Source: Adiantum capillus-veneris (taxonomy: Eukaryota > Streptophyta > Polypodiopsida > Polypodiales > Pteridaceae). Taken from it: DNA of 64,000 bases. A model generated the notes under the pieces. It made no database searches. It was not told where the DNA came from and saw only the letters and a program-made list of their open reading frames with translations. The position numbers and the translations under genes were made by a program. Location: NCBI GenBank assembly GCA_014529385.2, contig CM043962.1, positions 53,463,905 through 53,527,904 of the forward strand, in the 5' to 3' direction. Within the stretch, counting starts at the first letter, position 1. The number at the start of each line of letters is the position of its first letter. Positions 24,632 to 36,130 of this stretch are shown piece after piece.

Positions 24632-27600
24632 TCATCTCGAGAAAAAGTGAGGATAATCCTTCTGTAAGGTAGCTTTATCTTCCCATGTTGCATCTTCTTC
24701 AGGGTAGTCCTACCATTGAACAAGGTGTTCTCTGAGGATTCTATTCCGAAGAATCTTTTCTCGGGACTCCAAAATCTTGGATGGTTGGATTTCTAAGATA
24801 CTTTGGGTAGGCATCACAATCTGTTCATCATTTAGAAGTTGATCATCATTGGGGATATAGGGATTCAATAAGCTCACATAAAATACGTCATGAACTTTAA
24901 TATGTTCTGGTAACTTCAACTTGTAAGCTTGAGTATCGATACACTTGATCACTTCATAAGGACCACAATAATGTGGGCTAAGCTTCTTGTACTTTCCAAG
25001 AGATAGGCTACTTCTCTTTGGATGAATCCGAAGAAAAACTTTGTCGCCTTCTTTGAATCTTCGCTCGGACCTCTTTCCGTTTGCATACTATTTTTGGCGA
25101 TCCTGAGCCGCTTGAATATCCCTCCAAATGGCTTTCGTTTGGCTTTCCATTTCTTCAAGCATATTCTTAGACGCTTCTACTCTTATGGTAGGATTTGAAA
25201 AATTAAGCGGAGAGATACATTCTTGTCCATATAAGGCACAAAATGGGGTCATACCAATTCTTTGGTGATAAGAAGCATTGTAGGAATACTCCACTAGAGG
25301 TAAAAATTGAATCCATCGCTTAGGTTCCCTATTGCAATAAGCTCTGAGAATATCTTCAATGACTTGTTTGACTCGCTCAGTTTGTCCATCCGATCGAGGA
25401 TGGTATGCAGTACTAAAGTTCAAGTCTGTCCTAATTGCCTTGAAGAGCAAAGTCCAAAAATTTGAAGTAAACTTCACATCCCGATCGCTTACAATTCGCT
25501 TGGGTAATCCATGAAAATCTGAAAACCTCTGTAATAAATAGTTGTGCAATATCAGAGGCGGTAAATGTTGTTTGGACTGGGATGAGATGTGCAACCTTTA
25601 TGAGTAGATCAACAACCACCATAAGTGAGTTGTACCCACCTTGTACTATAGGTAATCCTATGACAAATTCCATGCTTATACATTCCCACTTCATTTGTGG
25701 AATGTCCAGAGGTTGAAGTTTACCGGGAAGTTTAACTCTTTCAGCCTTAATCCTTTGGCATGTTAAGCATTGGCGAACATAGCGTAGTACATCTTCCTTC
25801 TGTCCAATCCAATAGAAGCTTTTACGTACTGCATTGAGAGTCTTTGCATAACCTGGGTGTCCTAAAGTAGGGCTATCATGGGCTTCGAACAAAATAGCCT
25901 TCTTTAAGTTAGGATCCCTCGGTACACATAACCTATCTCTGTAATAGAGACAAATTCCATCTTCTGAGAAGTGTATCATTGAAGGTATAGTCTTTGACTC
26001 TCCAGATCGAACAAGGTTAAGCTGCCTTTGATACTCTGGATCAGATGATGCAGCTTCCTTAATCCTTTTAATGATCAGGTTGTTGGGTATAGATATGAGT
26101 CCCACAAAAGGTTTCCGACTCAATGAATCTGCAACGGTGTTTTCTTTCCCAGGGTGGTAGAGAATATCAAATTCATACTCCTGTAAAAGCTCCGCCCATA
26201 GCCTTTGTCGCATATTCAAGGTTTCTTGGGTAAAGATCCACTTTAAGCTCTTATGGTCGGTTATAAGTAGAAACTTCCTTCCCAATAAATAGTGTCTCCA
26301 TAGATTAAAAGCATGAATGAGTGCCAACAGTTCGAGATCACGGGTCGGATAGTTCTTTGCATGAACCTTAAGCTTATGTGAGGTGAAAGCTATTGGTTTG
26401 CCTTCTTGAGTTAACACTCCTCCAACTGCTATTCCACTAGCATCAGTGACGACTTCAAAGGCTTGATTGAAATCTGATAGCTTTAGACATGGGGCCGTAA
26501 TCACATATGGCTTAAGTTGGTCAAACCTTTCTTGATGTACTAGTTCCCAATTGATCTTTCTCCTTTTCCCAAAAGGTCTGTCAGGGGTGCGGGGATCAGT
26601 ACATAATATTTTATAAAGATTCTATACCAGCCTCTCATTCCCAAGAATCCTCTAAGCTCACTTACATTAGTTGGCCGAGGCCATTCAACAATGTCTTGAA
26701 CTTTAGCGGGGTCTACTGAAATTCCTTCTTGTGAAACAATAAATCCCAAGTATTCGATCCTTGGAGAGAAGAATGAACACTTGCTCATCTTTGCGTATAG
26801 CTTATGTTGTCAAAGAATGTCTAACACCTTCCTTAGGTGAGCTTCATGTTCTTGTTCATCTTTTGAGTAGATTAGAATATCATCAAAGAAGACAAGGACA
26901 AAATTGTCTAGGTAAGGCCTGAAGATATCCTGCATCAATCCATTGAATGTAGCTGGATCATTAGTCAAACCAAATGACATTACTATAAATTCAAAATGGC
27001 CATTACGGGTGTTGAAAGATGTCTTTGGAATGTCTGATTCCTTTATTCTGTTATGAAAGTAACGAGATCTTAGATCTACCATTGAGAAGACCTTAGAACC
27101 GTGTAGCCTGTCCAACAATTCATCAATCCGGGGTATAGGGTAGTTGTTCTTAATTGTCACCTGGTTTAGTCCTCTATAATCAATGCAGAGTTGTAAAGTC
27201 CCATTTTTCTTTTTCTGAAAAAGTATCGACGCTCCCCAGCTAGATTTGCTTGGTCTAATAAATCCCTGTTCTAGAATTTGATGAAGATGCTCCTTCTGTT
27301 CAATTGCCTCAGGTAAGGCCATTTTGTAAGGTCTCTTTGACACAGGCTCACTTCCTGGGAGAATCTCTATCTCATGGTCAATTTCTTGGGTTGGAGGAAG
27401 GGAGGTAAGGTCTTCAGGAAAAATATCTGAATATTCATGAAGACAAGAGGGTTTTGTATCACTTGAATTTGGATCGACCTTATTCAACTTGACCACAAAT
27501 ACTTGTTGACCAGCTCTCATACCTTTGAGTAGATGGTTTGCCTTCACTAATTGAATCTTTGGGCTCCCACTTTTCCCTTACACTTTAACTTGCCTTGCTT

Positions 27601-27780
27601 GACTATCTCTAAAGCTCAAACTACCTTAATGGATGCTAGCATGATTCTTAGATAACCAATCCATCCCAATAATCCCATCGTACATTCCAACTAGTAGAGT
27701 TCTAAAGAAATCTGAAGTAGTGTGCCCTCCTAGTTCAAAATCAAGGATTCCCACTGAATGTCGTAGGGTGGTGTCTTCGG
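24632..27780 (-). pseudogene. Chromovirus (Ty3/gypsy) pol: protease - RT - RNase H - integrase - chromodomain
   Basis: From 27780 downward: the protease C-terminal part (YDGIIGMDWLSKNHAS, about 27650), a linker, then a nearly whole reverse transcriptase (27547-26540) with [25 protein letters not shown], a DLRSRYF palm segment and an intact FFDDILIYS active site. RNase H (26504 on) has VVTDASGIAVGGVL and TDHKSL. The integrase has the HHCC finger (GHPGYAKT...YVRQCLTCQR), Asp in SDRDVKF and Glu in SDGQTERV. A chromodomain closes the protein (SKILESREKILRNRILREH, WEDKATL), ending at 24632. Breaks: frame changes near 26800, 26530 and 25560, a TAG near 25088 and one in the chromodomain near 24710. 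Gag and the protease active site are missing at 27780. The 3' LTR follows directly. Confidence 0.93.
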
Positions 27781-28185
27781 TCCATGAGGTTCCATACATC
27801 ATATGACATTACCATATCAATTTAATCATGATGAAAAACAACCCCACCACTTGATCAAACATATGTCACAACTTCACGCATATGCACAAATTAACTTTTT
27901 TAAAATTTTTGGATGAGTACATGACATTCAAAAGAAAGTATTTGATGGCAAATGAATGCATCAAGATCAGATCCATAGCATAGAATAACACCTTACCACA
28001 TCATATTATCTATATGAGACTCATGCGAACAACTGTGGCCCGAAAAGAAAGCCTCTTTATGCATAATTGCCTATACGGTTTGGGTTGACTATACCTGTAT
28101 ATATGTTTATGGACAATAAACACTAGAAATAAACTCACCAAAACAACTCATAAAACATACATGAACCACTTGTCAAACCCACTCA
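27781..28185 (-). repeat. 3' flank (LTR or UTR) of a second chromovirus family
   Basis: It lies directly downstream of the chromodomain fragment at 28186-28400 and is a diverged duplicate of 21178-21590. It abuts the truncated protease at 27780 without any recognisable terminal repeat, so that junction is a rearrangement breakpoint. Confidence 0.5.
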
Positions 28186-28400
28186 AAATTAGAGATCTTG
28201 CATCCTCCCACACTTGAAAAATTGAAGTGTCCACCTCTTCATGACTACATATGTCATCACGTTCCCAAGTAGTATTCTCCTTAGGATAAGTTGACCGTTT
28301 GACAAGGTGTTCCTTGATGGTTCGGTTGCAAAGAGGCTTATTTCTACCTTGAAGAATAGCTTTAAGGTGTATTTCAAAAGTACAACTGGTTGAACTAGAT
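28186..28400 (-). pseudogene. Chromodomain fragment of a second Ty3 element
   Basis: The minus-strand frame gives FEIHLKAILQGRNKPLCNRTIKEHLVK followed by YPKENTTWE. This matches the integrase-linked chromodomain signature (aromatic and acidic residues around ATWE) seen in the better preserved copy at 24632. Surrounding integrase is missing. It is a fragment of about 70 residues, enough for family assignment only. Confidence 0.7.
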
Positions 28401-28773
28401 AACATAGAATCTAAAAAAATGTGTTGGTTTATATTTAGTCCCGAAATCATATTTGCACAAACAACACTATTATTTGTGCACATATTATAGCTATGATAGA
28501 TTTTAACCATCAAATGTCACTTTTAGTATCTATCCTAAAACAAATAGAGTTAAGAGTATAGCTTCTAATGTTTAGAATTATACATTTGCACTATAGCTAG
28601 AAAAGTAGCCTCTAATGCGTACAAATATTTAATTATCTATTCTTAAATAAGTAGAGCTAAAAGTATAGTTTCTATTTCTTAGAGTAATTTATTTAAACTT
28701 AGCAACAGAGTTAAAGAATAACTTCTATTGTTAAGAATTATAGGTGATTCAAATCTATATAATTATTTTATTT
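28401..28773. other. AT-rich stretch with weak ~107-bp repetition
   Basis: No gene is seen. The segment with TATCTATCCTAAAACAAATAGAG near 28530 recurs imperfectly about 107 bp later. The rest is simple AT-rich DNA between two Ty3 fragments. Confidence 0.4.
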
Positions 28774-30060
28774 TTAATGTATAAACATTAAAAATAATAT
28801 TCTTAAAAAATCAACGATTAAGATCACCAGCCTTCCACACTTATAGTCAACCTTTGTCGAGGTAGGAGCCTCGAGAAGCATCATTTTGAATTTTTTGATG
28901 TCCATTGTATGAAATTCTTCCCATACAAACCTTTTACCCTTCCTTAGCAATTGATAAAGCGCCTCTACAACATGAGCAAAGTGCAATAACCAAACACAAT
29001 AAAATACACATGCACCCAAAAACCTCCAAACCTTAGTGATCGATGTGCATGTTTCTTTCATCTTCTCTATAGCTTCAACTTTAGTTGGACTTGTTCGTCT
29101 TCCATGTGGGCCACACAGATGTCCCACAATTAAAACCTCTTTAGCACCAAAAATTGATTTTGGCCCTGAAAGTGTCAAGTTAACTTCTTCAAGCCTAGAT
29201 AAAATGGCTTCATAGACAGCAATATGATAAGCAACAAATTGTCGGCACCTCCTCTAGTCTTTTACCTCATCTTTAAGCCCTTCTTCACATCCCTTGATCG
29301 GAATATCATCAACAAGAGGCATGGTAATCTGAGGAATAAAATCCCTTAGTAACTTATTCATGCCATTCATCACGTGTGCTACAAAGTTTGTAGCACCCCG
29401 TGGTAGAGTGCACATCCTCACCAAACCAAGAGGTGTACGCATTGTAGTAAGATCCCTCCTCTCCAAAGCAAGCTAAAACTGATCATACCCTGTGGTAGAG
29501 TGCACATCCTCACCAAACCAAGAGGTGTACGCATTGTAGTAAGATCCCTGCTCTCCAAAGCAAGCTTAAACTGATCATATCCTGAGTGAAGATCACCCAT
29601 AGAGTAGATGGATCTTCAACTTTAGCCAACTTGTCCACTATTGGACCAGTACCCACATTGTGGATTGTTACCTTATTGACTGGTCGCACATCCTGAATGA
29701 ACTTTAGGGTACCATTCTTCTTTGGAACTGTAAACCACCGATTAGAGTATGGTGCACATGATGGTTCCAAAATTCCCATCTTTATTTTCTCATTTAAAAA
29801 ATCAATGAGCTTTGGCAAGTGAGCTTTGCGTACCGAATAGGGCATAAACTCCATGGCATATGAGGAACAATAAATATAACCATAGGGGAAACAACATTTG
29901 GATCTACACATCCAATCTCACTTGTCTCAAAATCAAATGCTTTACCATGATTCCCAAGCATCTCTCCAAACCATTTCATCTTCTCTTCACTAAGCTCCAA
30001 TCTTTAGCTGCTTTAATGTCTCTTCAATGAACTTATGCCCAATGCTCTTTGGATCTTTCC
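28774..30060 (-). pseudogene. Ty3/gypsy reverse transcriptase fragment
   Basis: On the minus strand: KSIGHKFIEETLKQL (30050), YSNRWFTVPKKNGTLKFIQDVRPVN (about 29730), GDLHSGYDQF (about 29590), TTMRTPLGLVRMCTLP, then MPLVDDIPIKG at about 29320 with the catalytic Asp pair intact. The thumb and connection follow (LSGPKSIFGAKEVLIVGHLCG, KVWRFLGACVFY). The frame is broken by a 92-bp tandem duplication and several shifts. The VDDxPIKG variant and surrounding motifs differ from the other Ty3 copies here, so it represents a separate lineage. Protease and integrase are absent. Confidence 0.88.
29401..29584. repeat. 92-bp tandem duplication inside the RT fragment
   Basis: The block starting TGGTAGAGTGCACATCC at 29401 is repeated from 29493 with only a few differences. 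The length is not a multiple of three, so it breaks the reverse-transcriptase frame. Confidence 0.92.
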
Positions 30061-30396
30061 TACGAAACACAAAACATGCATTAAGATAAATACAGGAGAT
30101 GTAGCCTATTGATTAAGCATAAAAAGAAACATATCTAATTTTTTGGTCTATGTCAAAGCTCTAGTACATAAAGAGTTACATGTGCTTTTTGGTAGATTTT
30201 TCCTTGCTAAAATTGTGCTATCTCCCTCTTCTCGATCGTCAACTACTTGTCCCGCCTTATGCTGTAGCTAGTTTTCTACTTACTGTGTGCTTTCTCCTTG
30301 TAGAACAAGCAGGGCTTCTTCTCAATTATAAAACTTAGTGGCCATGCAATAGCATGCTACCACACATAGGGTCTATCCACAGGAGCTCCAGGGATC
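30061..30396. other. Unassigned stretch
   Basis: About 335 bp with no recognisable gene or repeat. Confidence 0.4.
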
Positions 30397-30710
30397 TTTC
30401 CATTTGCAAGGTTATGTTCATGGGAGCGGTCAGAGTGTTGGCCTTGAGCCGTTTTTTTTGGCTAAGGAAAAAGAGCCTTTGCCAAGCTCACCAAGTAAAT
30501 ATTGGAAAATTTTAGCATTGTTTAGGCCTTCCAATTGCATGGATATGTTCATGTGAGCCCGTGGAGTGCTCGCCTCAAGGCCTTTTTTTTGGCTAAGGAA
30601 ATGAGCCTTAAGCTCACCAAGTAAATATTGGCAAATTTTAGCATTGTTTAGGCCTAGTGTTAAAAGCAGGAAATCCAGGTTCGATACTTTCCTTTTCACC
30701 CTCGGAATAA
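30397..30710. repeat. ~130-bp tandem duplication with a tRNA-like promoter segment
   Basis: Two copies (about 30397-30528 and 30529-30653) share TTTTTTTTGGCTAAGG, CTCACCAAGTAAATATTGG and TTTTAGCATTGTTTAGGCC. Immediately after the second copy the plus strand has CCTAGTGTTAAAAGCAGG and GGTTCGATAC (about 30678). These resemble the A and B boxes of an RNA polymerase III promoter, as in tRNA-derived SINEs. No complete tRNA fold is visible. Confidence 0.5.
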
Positions 30711-30799
30711 ATGTGTTAAGCTAAGTCTTAAGGCACAGAGACCATGTGAAATTAAGCATTAAGAAGTAAGCATATATAGAAGGAAGGGATCTGGGAAGA

Positions 30800-30802
<3 letters not shown>

Positions 30803-30847
<45 letters not shown>
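30803..30847. repeat. (AG)n microsatellite
   Basis: A pure AG run of about 22 units, with GGGAG at its right end. Confidence 0.95.
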
Positions 30848-30850
<3 letters not shown>

Positions 30851-31450
30851 CAAAGGAGTGGAGCTTTAGGTTTGACTTTGCCTCTCTTGTCCAAAGTGGG
30901 CAACCGGCCCGGTGAAGTACATAAATGCCTTGTCAAAAACCTATCGACCAGGATATCATTGGAAAGATCTTAGAAAGTAAATTCTAAATCCCCTAACTCA
31001 TACAAATTTGGAGCAAATTTGTAGAAGTTATGGCCTCCCCACTGAAGCTAAAATGTGGGGAGAGATTCCATTTATAAGATGGAGTTGTCACATCAAAAAA
31101 TGGAATCTTCTAGAATAGAAAGTATCTAATGACATGCTATATATGAATGGATATATCTGGATGAGTACATTCTAAATCCAAAATGTCCAATACGTTTTAA
31201 TTTCATTTGTAAAAATTTGACCGTGCGTCCATTTTGGACAAGAGCTTTGAGAGTCCAAATGTGCCCTAATGTGCCTTTGAAAAAAGAACCTTAGTAGATG
31301 TAGCCTTGCATCACCTTCTTGCTCATCATGGTGTTGGTCTTGGGTGCATGCTCATCCTGTGAAAGATCCTTAGGGGCCTTCAAACGAAAGAAGGGTCTTC
31401 CCTTTCCAACCCCCTCTTTGGCCCCTAAAGCTCAATGTAACTCTAACTCT

Positions 31451-31452
<2 letters not shown>

Positions 31453-31539
<87 letters not shown>

Positions 31540-31557
31540 CCCCCCCCCCCCCCCCCC
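31453..31557. repeat. (CT)42 followed by 21 C
   Basis: A CT run of about 84 bp passes directly into 21 consecutive C residues and then CTCTCTC. The whole strand is pyrimidine, a substrate for triplex or i-motif forms. Confidence 0.95.
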
Positions 31558-31694
31558 TCTCTCTCTTTGGCTTGAAAGAAATTCATCTATGGGAATTTAA
31601 ATCACAAGGATCAGATACAATCTAGAAAAAGTAACTCCATAGCGGCAAGAAGCATTACAAATCCAAACACAGAAAGACAACGTACTCATCTGGA

Positions 31695-31940
31695 CTTGGG
31701 GGGGTCACTTAATTATTATATGACTATCACACGAGCATAGAAAAAGGGGCTATTAAATTACTATTGTTCTCACATTTTCAAATACAAAAGGATCCCATAA
31801 ATTGGAATTGGCAAAAAAGTCTACATATTGAATAGGAAAAGGGTGTATCTTATTTGTAAAAAATTCATAGATAAGGAGTTTTAGAAATAGTCCTTGAACG
31901 CACGTGATATACACAATTTATACATAGTGACCCCCCCAAG
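31695..31940. mobile_element. 246-bp MITE with 15-bp TIR and 8-bp TSD
   Basis: The left end CTTGGGGGGGTCACT and right end AGTGACCCCCCCAAG are perfect inverted repeats. They are flanked by CATCTGGA (31687-31694) and CATTTGGA (31941-31948), an 8-bp duplication with one mismatch. It has no coding capacity. The size and duplication length suit a hAT-type MITE. Confidence 0.8.
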
Positions 31941-31948
31941 CATTTGGA

Positions 31949-33067
31949 GTACAAAATCCCTAGAAAAGACACATTAATATTGAACTGCCTTTGTGAACTA
32001 GCTCTAGGACTGTGTCTGAAGCTAAACTACCTCTACAAACTAGCTCTAGGAATGTGTGCAAAGCTGCAAGCTAGCACTACAAACATGATTTTATCACTTT
32101 GAAGATTTTCATGGTGGCGCATCTTTTGATGGCATTTTTTTTACAGCTTAACACCTTTTCATGGTATCTTTTTTTTCTAAATTTTGATTTAATTTTTGAA
32201 GAGGGGACGCTAGTAGTTGGCTTAGGCATCAATCCGGTGTGGCAATGCCTACAAATTAACATGCAAGCCTCAGTTTATAGTGCCAATAGTTGCGTCTACT
32301 ATCGCACTGCAATTTGTATCTATTATACAGAGTGGTGCAATTTGTCCATCACCATCTACATAAGCTCTTCTCTCTTGTTTGCGGGAAGAAGAAGAAGAAG
32401 AACACTCTCTCTCTACTTACTTACTATCTCCTCTCTCTTTTCACGATGTACACGCTCTCAGATGGCTTTCATAGTGAAAACCTCACATAACTTTCAAAAT
32501 TTCTCTCTTGCAACAAAGCAAGAAGCCTTTTGATAGCCCCTAATCAATCATAAAGCACGGTGAGAATTTGTAAACTCCATAGCCATCATCTTTTTCTCTC
32601 TTTGTGTCGTTTTCTAAGTAGCTACCCTCTCAACAATTGCTTTCTTGTATACAACTGCATGTATGGACTTTCTGGATGTGTATGAAGTTTCTCCATACTT
32701 ATTTCATCATGTCTAGATGGTTGATTTATGCACATGATGTGTTTATGGTTGTGTATGTACATAAAAGGAATTTTTCGTTTCACATCACGTCGGCGGTAGG
32801 AACATTGTTTTGGTCATATCTCACAATCCATTATCAATCAGGCCAAACCATTTAAATCAAAATTTAAAAGCATTATTTAGAAAATTTTCTCTCTTGGGTG
32901 TCATGTGAAAATTGCACATGAGCTAAGAGTTATGGTCAAAAACAGCTTATTGCCCACTGCACAATCAAAATTTTGGGCCCTAGGCTCCTTGGAGAACTAC
33001 TATATAGATTTATCGGATGAGAAACTCACTTATCCAACTAAAAATCTTGATTAAACTTGATGATAAA
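31949..33067. other. Unassigned flank of the LTR element
   Basis: AT-rich sequence with no assignable protein. A 144-codon plus-strand frame (32099-32533) is simple in composition and contains a GAA repeat; I do not call it a gene. The last five bases before the LTR are ATAAA. Confidence 0.4.
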
Positions 33068-34972
33068 TGTAATGTACCCAACATTTATCCATATACATCA
33101 TTTCAGATATTTTGCAAAGTAATTGAGATTCTCAATTTTGTGAGTCATCATGAGTTTATCAGAGCAATTGGATTAAAAATCGGGTTCAGAATCTATTTAT
33201 TTATGATCTTCTTTATGTGGAACAATAGGTTTATGTGGGAACCTAATCTATGTGGGGAGAAAAAGCTTAGAGATAGTATTCTTAGGAAAGAAAGAGAGGT
33301 GAGTCAAAATTATAATACTTCTTTCTTTCTCTCTCTCAAGATAGAATGGGAATTTGTAAATATAGAGCTTTTTAGAAATTGTGCGAGGTTTCCTTCCTCT
33401 ATTCTTGAAACCTCTCTGTATTCTTAGCACCCCCCTAGGGCCTATATAAAGGACCCTTCTCCTCTCACTTTGAACACATACATCTACAGAAGCGGAAGCT
33501 CTCTTGCAACGACGCGCCAGAGGAAGCCTCTCTCCCTTAACCTCTCCCCCTTAACCTATCACTCTCAAGCCATCTCCATCTCCAATCATCGACGTGCCGT
33601 TGCCCGATTTGTGAACACACACACTCTCTCTGTCTCTCTCTCTCCAACAACGCACTTTTCTTTTCTTCATTCCGAAGCTATGGCTCCGAAACATGTAACA
33701 TGAAGTTCTAAGGACGCCCATGCCGTTTCACCACCAAGGAAGATAGGAAGAAAGGTGTCTACTCTGAATGTATCTCATGCGGGGGATCAACCAAAGAAGA
33801 AGTCGAAGCCGTCCGACCTCCAGCACAGGAGTTAGCCGCACGTGCTCCAAATTTTGATAAGACAACATTATAATTATGCATAGTATTCATGTTGATCGGT
33901 AAGATGAACTTAGACCTTACCTTAAACTGACTGGAAACCTGATTGTTCAATCACATGAAACAAGCATATGTTTCATAAAGTAGTAAAAGTATTGTTTTTA
34001 TAAACTATTATTGTTTGATAAAGAAATATTGTTGATAAGTGATTATGGTTTGAGAATATGATTTTGATTGATCTTATTGAAAGAAACATTTAGAATATGA
34101 AATACTGAAAGAAAAATCTTGTTTCCAGATGGAACTTGCGGCTAGCGAGAGGAATCCGCGGTTAGCAGAAATTAAAGTTGAGGTCATCAGCTTCCTTTTT
34201 TTTTTAACCTTGCGGTTAGCAAGATGCCTTGCGGGTAGCAAGATGTCCCTTGCGGTTAGCAAAAGGGAAGTATGCACATCTCGCGGTTAGCGATTAAGAA
34301 AAACCTTTGTAAAGGCTCTGTCGGTTAGACAGAGAAAGTCTGTGGTTGGCAACAGAACCTGTATAGAAACTAAAGACTCTCTTTTTTTTGCTGATTATAG
34401 AATTGTTTTTTTTAAACTCCTGTTATGAAAGAATTGATTGATGATGTTTGAAAGGATTGTACTAAAGAACTTGTATTAGAAACTAATTAAGGAACATTGT
34501 TGTATATATTGTGGTAGTAATTGGACAACATTAAAAGAACGGGTGAGTGCGGTGTGGAAAGTGGAGACCGGCTCAGGTTGCTAGTCAAGAATGGGTGGAC
34601 TCAATTAGTCGAGTACTTTTCACTTTATCTTAGTTAGTTAGATATTTATCTCATGTCATATTTTGGATTTCAGGATGGCAGCCGTGCCTCTTAAACGCGG
34701 GGAAAAAAGGCATTGTTTTTTATCCTTAATATGTGAAAGGGGTTTTCTTCTCTTATAATGTAGGATCTAGAGACCATAGAAACTTTAACCTCATCGACCT
34801 GGCTTGTGGCGTAGGGTCTTGAAACTACGAACACATTAGGTGGAAGTCTTCTTCTCTTCCGTTGCTCATATCCTTGCTTTGCATTATCGTAGTAGGGTGT
34901 CGTCAACGGATCTAGAGGATAAAGAAGGCTATCTTCCAAGTCGCCCCGATCTTTTAGAACGGGGACCTTACA
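33068..34972 (+). mobile_element. 5' LTR of a long-LTR chromovirus
   Basis: It starts TGTAATGTACCCAACATT and ends GGGGACCTTACA, 1905 bp, and is immediately followed by a primer-binding site, so it is a 5' LTR on the plus strand. A TATA box (CCTATATAAAGG) lies at 33440-33452, placing the transcription start near 33470. It matches the minus-strand LTR at 21715-24601 along its length apart from the nested solo LTR there. The flank before it is ATAAA, the same pentamer as beyond the outer end of the other LTR. Confidence 0.92.
34135..34356 (+). promoter_or_regulatory. Array of small stem-loops with GGTTA loops (leader, 5' LTR copy)
   Basis: Seven to eight hairpins are spaced 15-45 nt apart: CTTGC-GGCTA-GCGAG, CTTGC-GGTTA-GCAAG, CTTGC-GGGTA-GCAAG, CTCGC-GGTTA-GCGAT and CTCTGT-CGGTTAG-ACAGAG among them. 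Stem sequences differ but stay paired, while the loop is nearly constant. The array starts about 660 nt after the inferred transcription start, in the R-U5 leader. A packaging, dimerisation or translation role is possible but only inferred. Confidence 0.6.
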
Positions 34973-34973
34973 G

Positions 34974-34987
34974 TTGGTATCAGAGCC
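34974..34987 (+). promoter_or_regulatory. Primer-binding site (tRNA-iMet)
   Basis: TTGGTATCAGAGCC starts two bases after the LTR. It is complementary to the 3' end of plant initiator tRNA-Met, the usual primer for minus-strand DNA synthesis. Confidence 0.95.
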
Positions 34988-36130
34988 AAGGATAAACAGA
35001 GGTTAAGAGGGGAATGTAGGAGAAGAATGTTTTTTTTTTCTTTTTTCCCCTATTGTTGCTTTTGTTTCTAAATTACTCTATTAAATTGATTTTATATTCT
35101 TACGTATTTATATATATAATAAGTTTCAGGATCAGCATGAGGCATACATGCGATTTCAGGTGTTCAACATCATGTACATGTCTGCGTGCCGATCAAACGA
35201 CTACGATTTTCAAGCAACGGTCATGAGGATCCTTGAGATATTGACCACTCCGCCACGTTTTTGAACCTAGCGAGAATGGTCTTGAGCTTGGTGGTCTCGA
35301 GGGAGTACTTTTACCATCAGGGGTGGAAGCTTAGGGAATTTGAATAATGATCTTCGCATCATCAAATGGTGCGAGGAGCTAAGGTTGGTCCATTACTATA
35401 CCTTTTGGCCAACCGATGTCAAAACAATGGTTGAAAATGGAAGCGCCAACCTCAATCGGTGGGTCTATGGCAAGGTCATTGCGGTCGTTCCGAAAGACCC
35501 AGTGGTTGTTATGGGAAGAACTAGCCACTTCTTGGGCAAGGGATGGATAGCAGGATTACCACAACTCCCCGCCACTTATCGATTATAGAAAATCCTCTGC
35601 GCTTCTTCCTAAAGAGTACCCAAGAATATCACGGCTTCAAATATACACCTGAGGATTAGGGTTACTATAACATTTTGTAGTAAGGCCATTTGTATTCTTA
35701 CATCAATGAAAGACGTTGATTTTTTTGAAAAGAAACTGACTCTTGATAAATAATTTACTCTTGAGCTTAATTGAGATTTGGTGATCCCTATATGCTTCAT
35801 GGTAGTAATTGATGCAACTAGTGCTATGGACAAAAAGCCTGTTAATGTGTATCTGTTGCAAATAATAAACTTAGTTGTTTTGTTCAAAAGAATTGATTGA
35901 ATGGTCGAGTCATTGACTAATTGTTGGTGAAAAGCCATGACTGGTTAAGTCATGTGAATGGATTAAGTTATGATTGGATAATCATGTGTTTGAGTTTGAT
36001 GGACTGGGTAAGTCATGATTAATTGAATCATGTGTTGAACTCTAAAGGACTAGATAATCCCAATACTTTAATGACTTAAGTTATTACAAGCAATGGTGTT
36101 AAAAATTTGCAGGAGAACCCTCAAATTACT
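34988..36130 (+). other. Leader region upstream of gag, with an unrecognised relic
   Basis: Between primer-binding site and gag. From about 35125 to 35590 the plus strand has protein-like stretches in two frames (RFQVFNIMYMSACRS, then RIIKWCEELRLVHYYTFWP, then HFLGKGWIAGLPQLP), possibly an N-terminal gag extension or a captured fragment. From 35600 to 36130 it is AT-rich with three repeats around AAGTCATG and nothing I can assign. Confidence 0.35.

Noticed and set aside
33470-33703. Possible conserved leader ORF shared by both LTR copies
   Set aside because: It opens at TTG rather than ATG, the two copies diverge in frame at their ends, and similarity is explained by shared LTR sequence.
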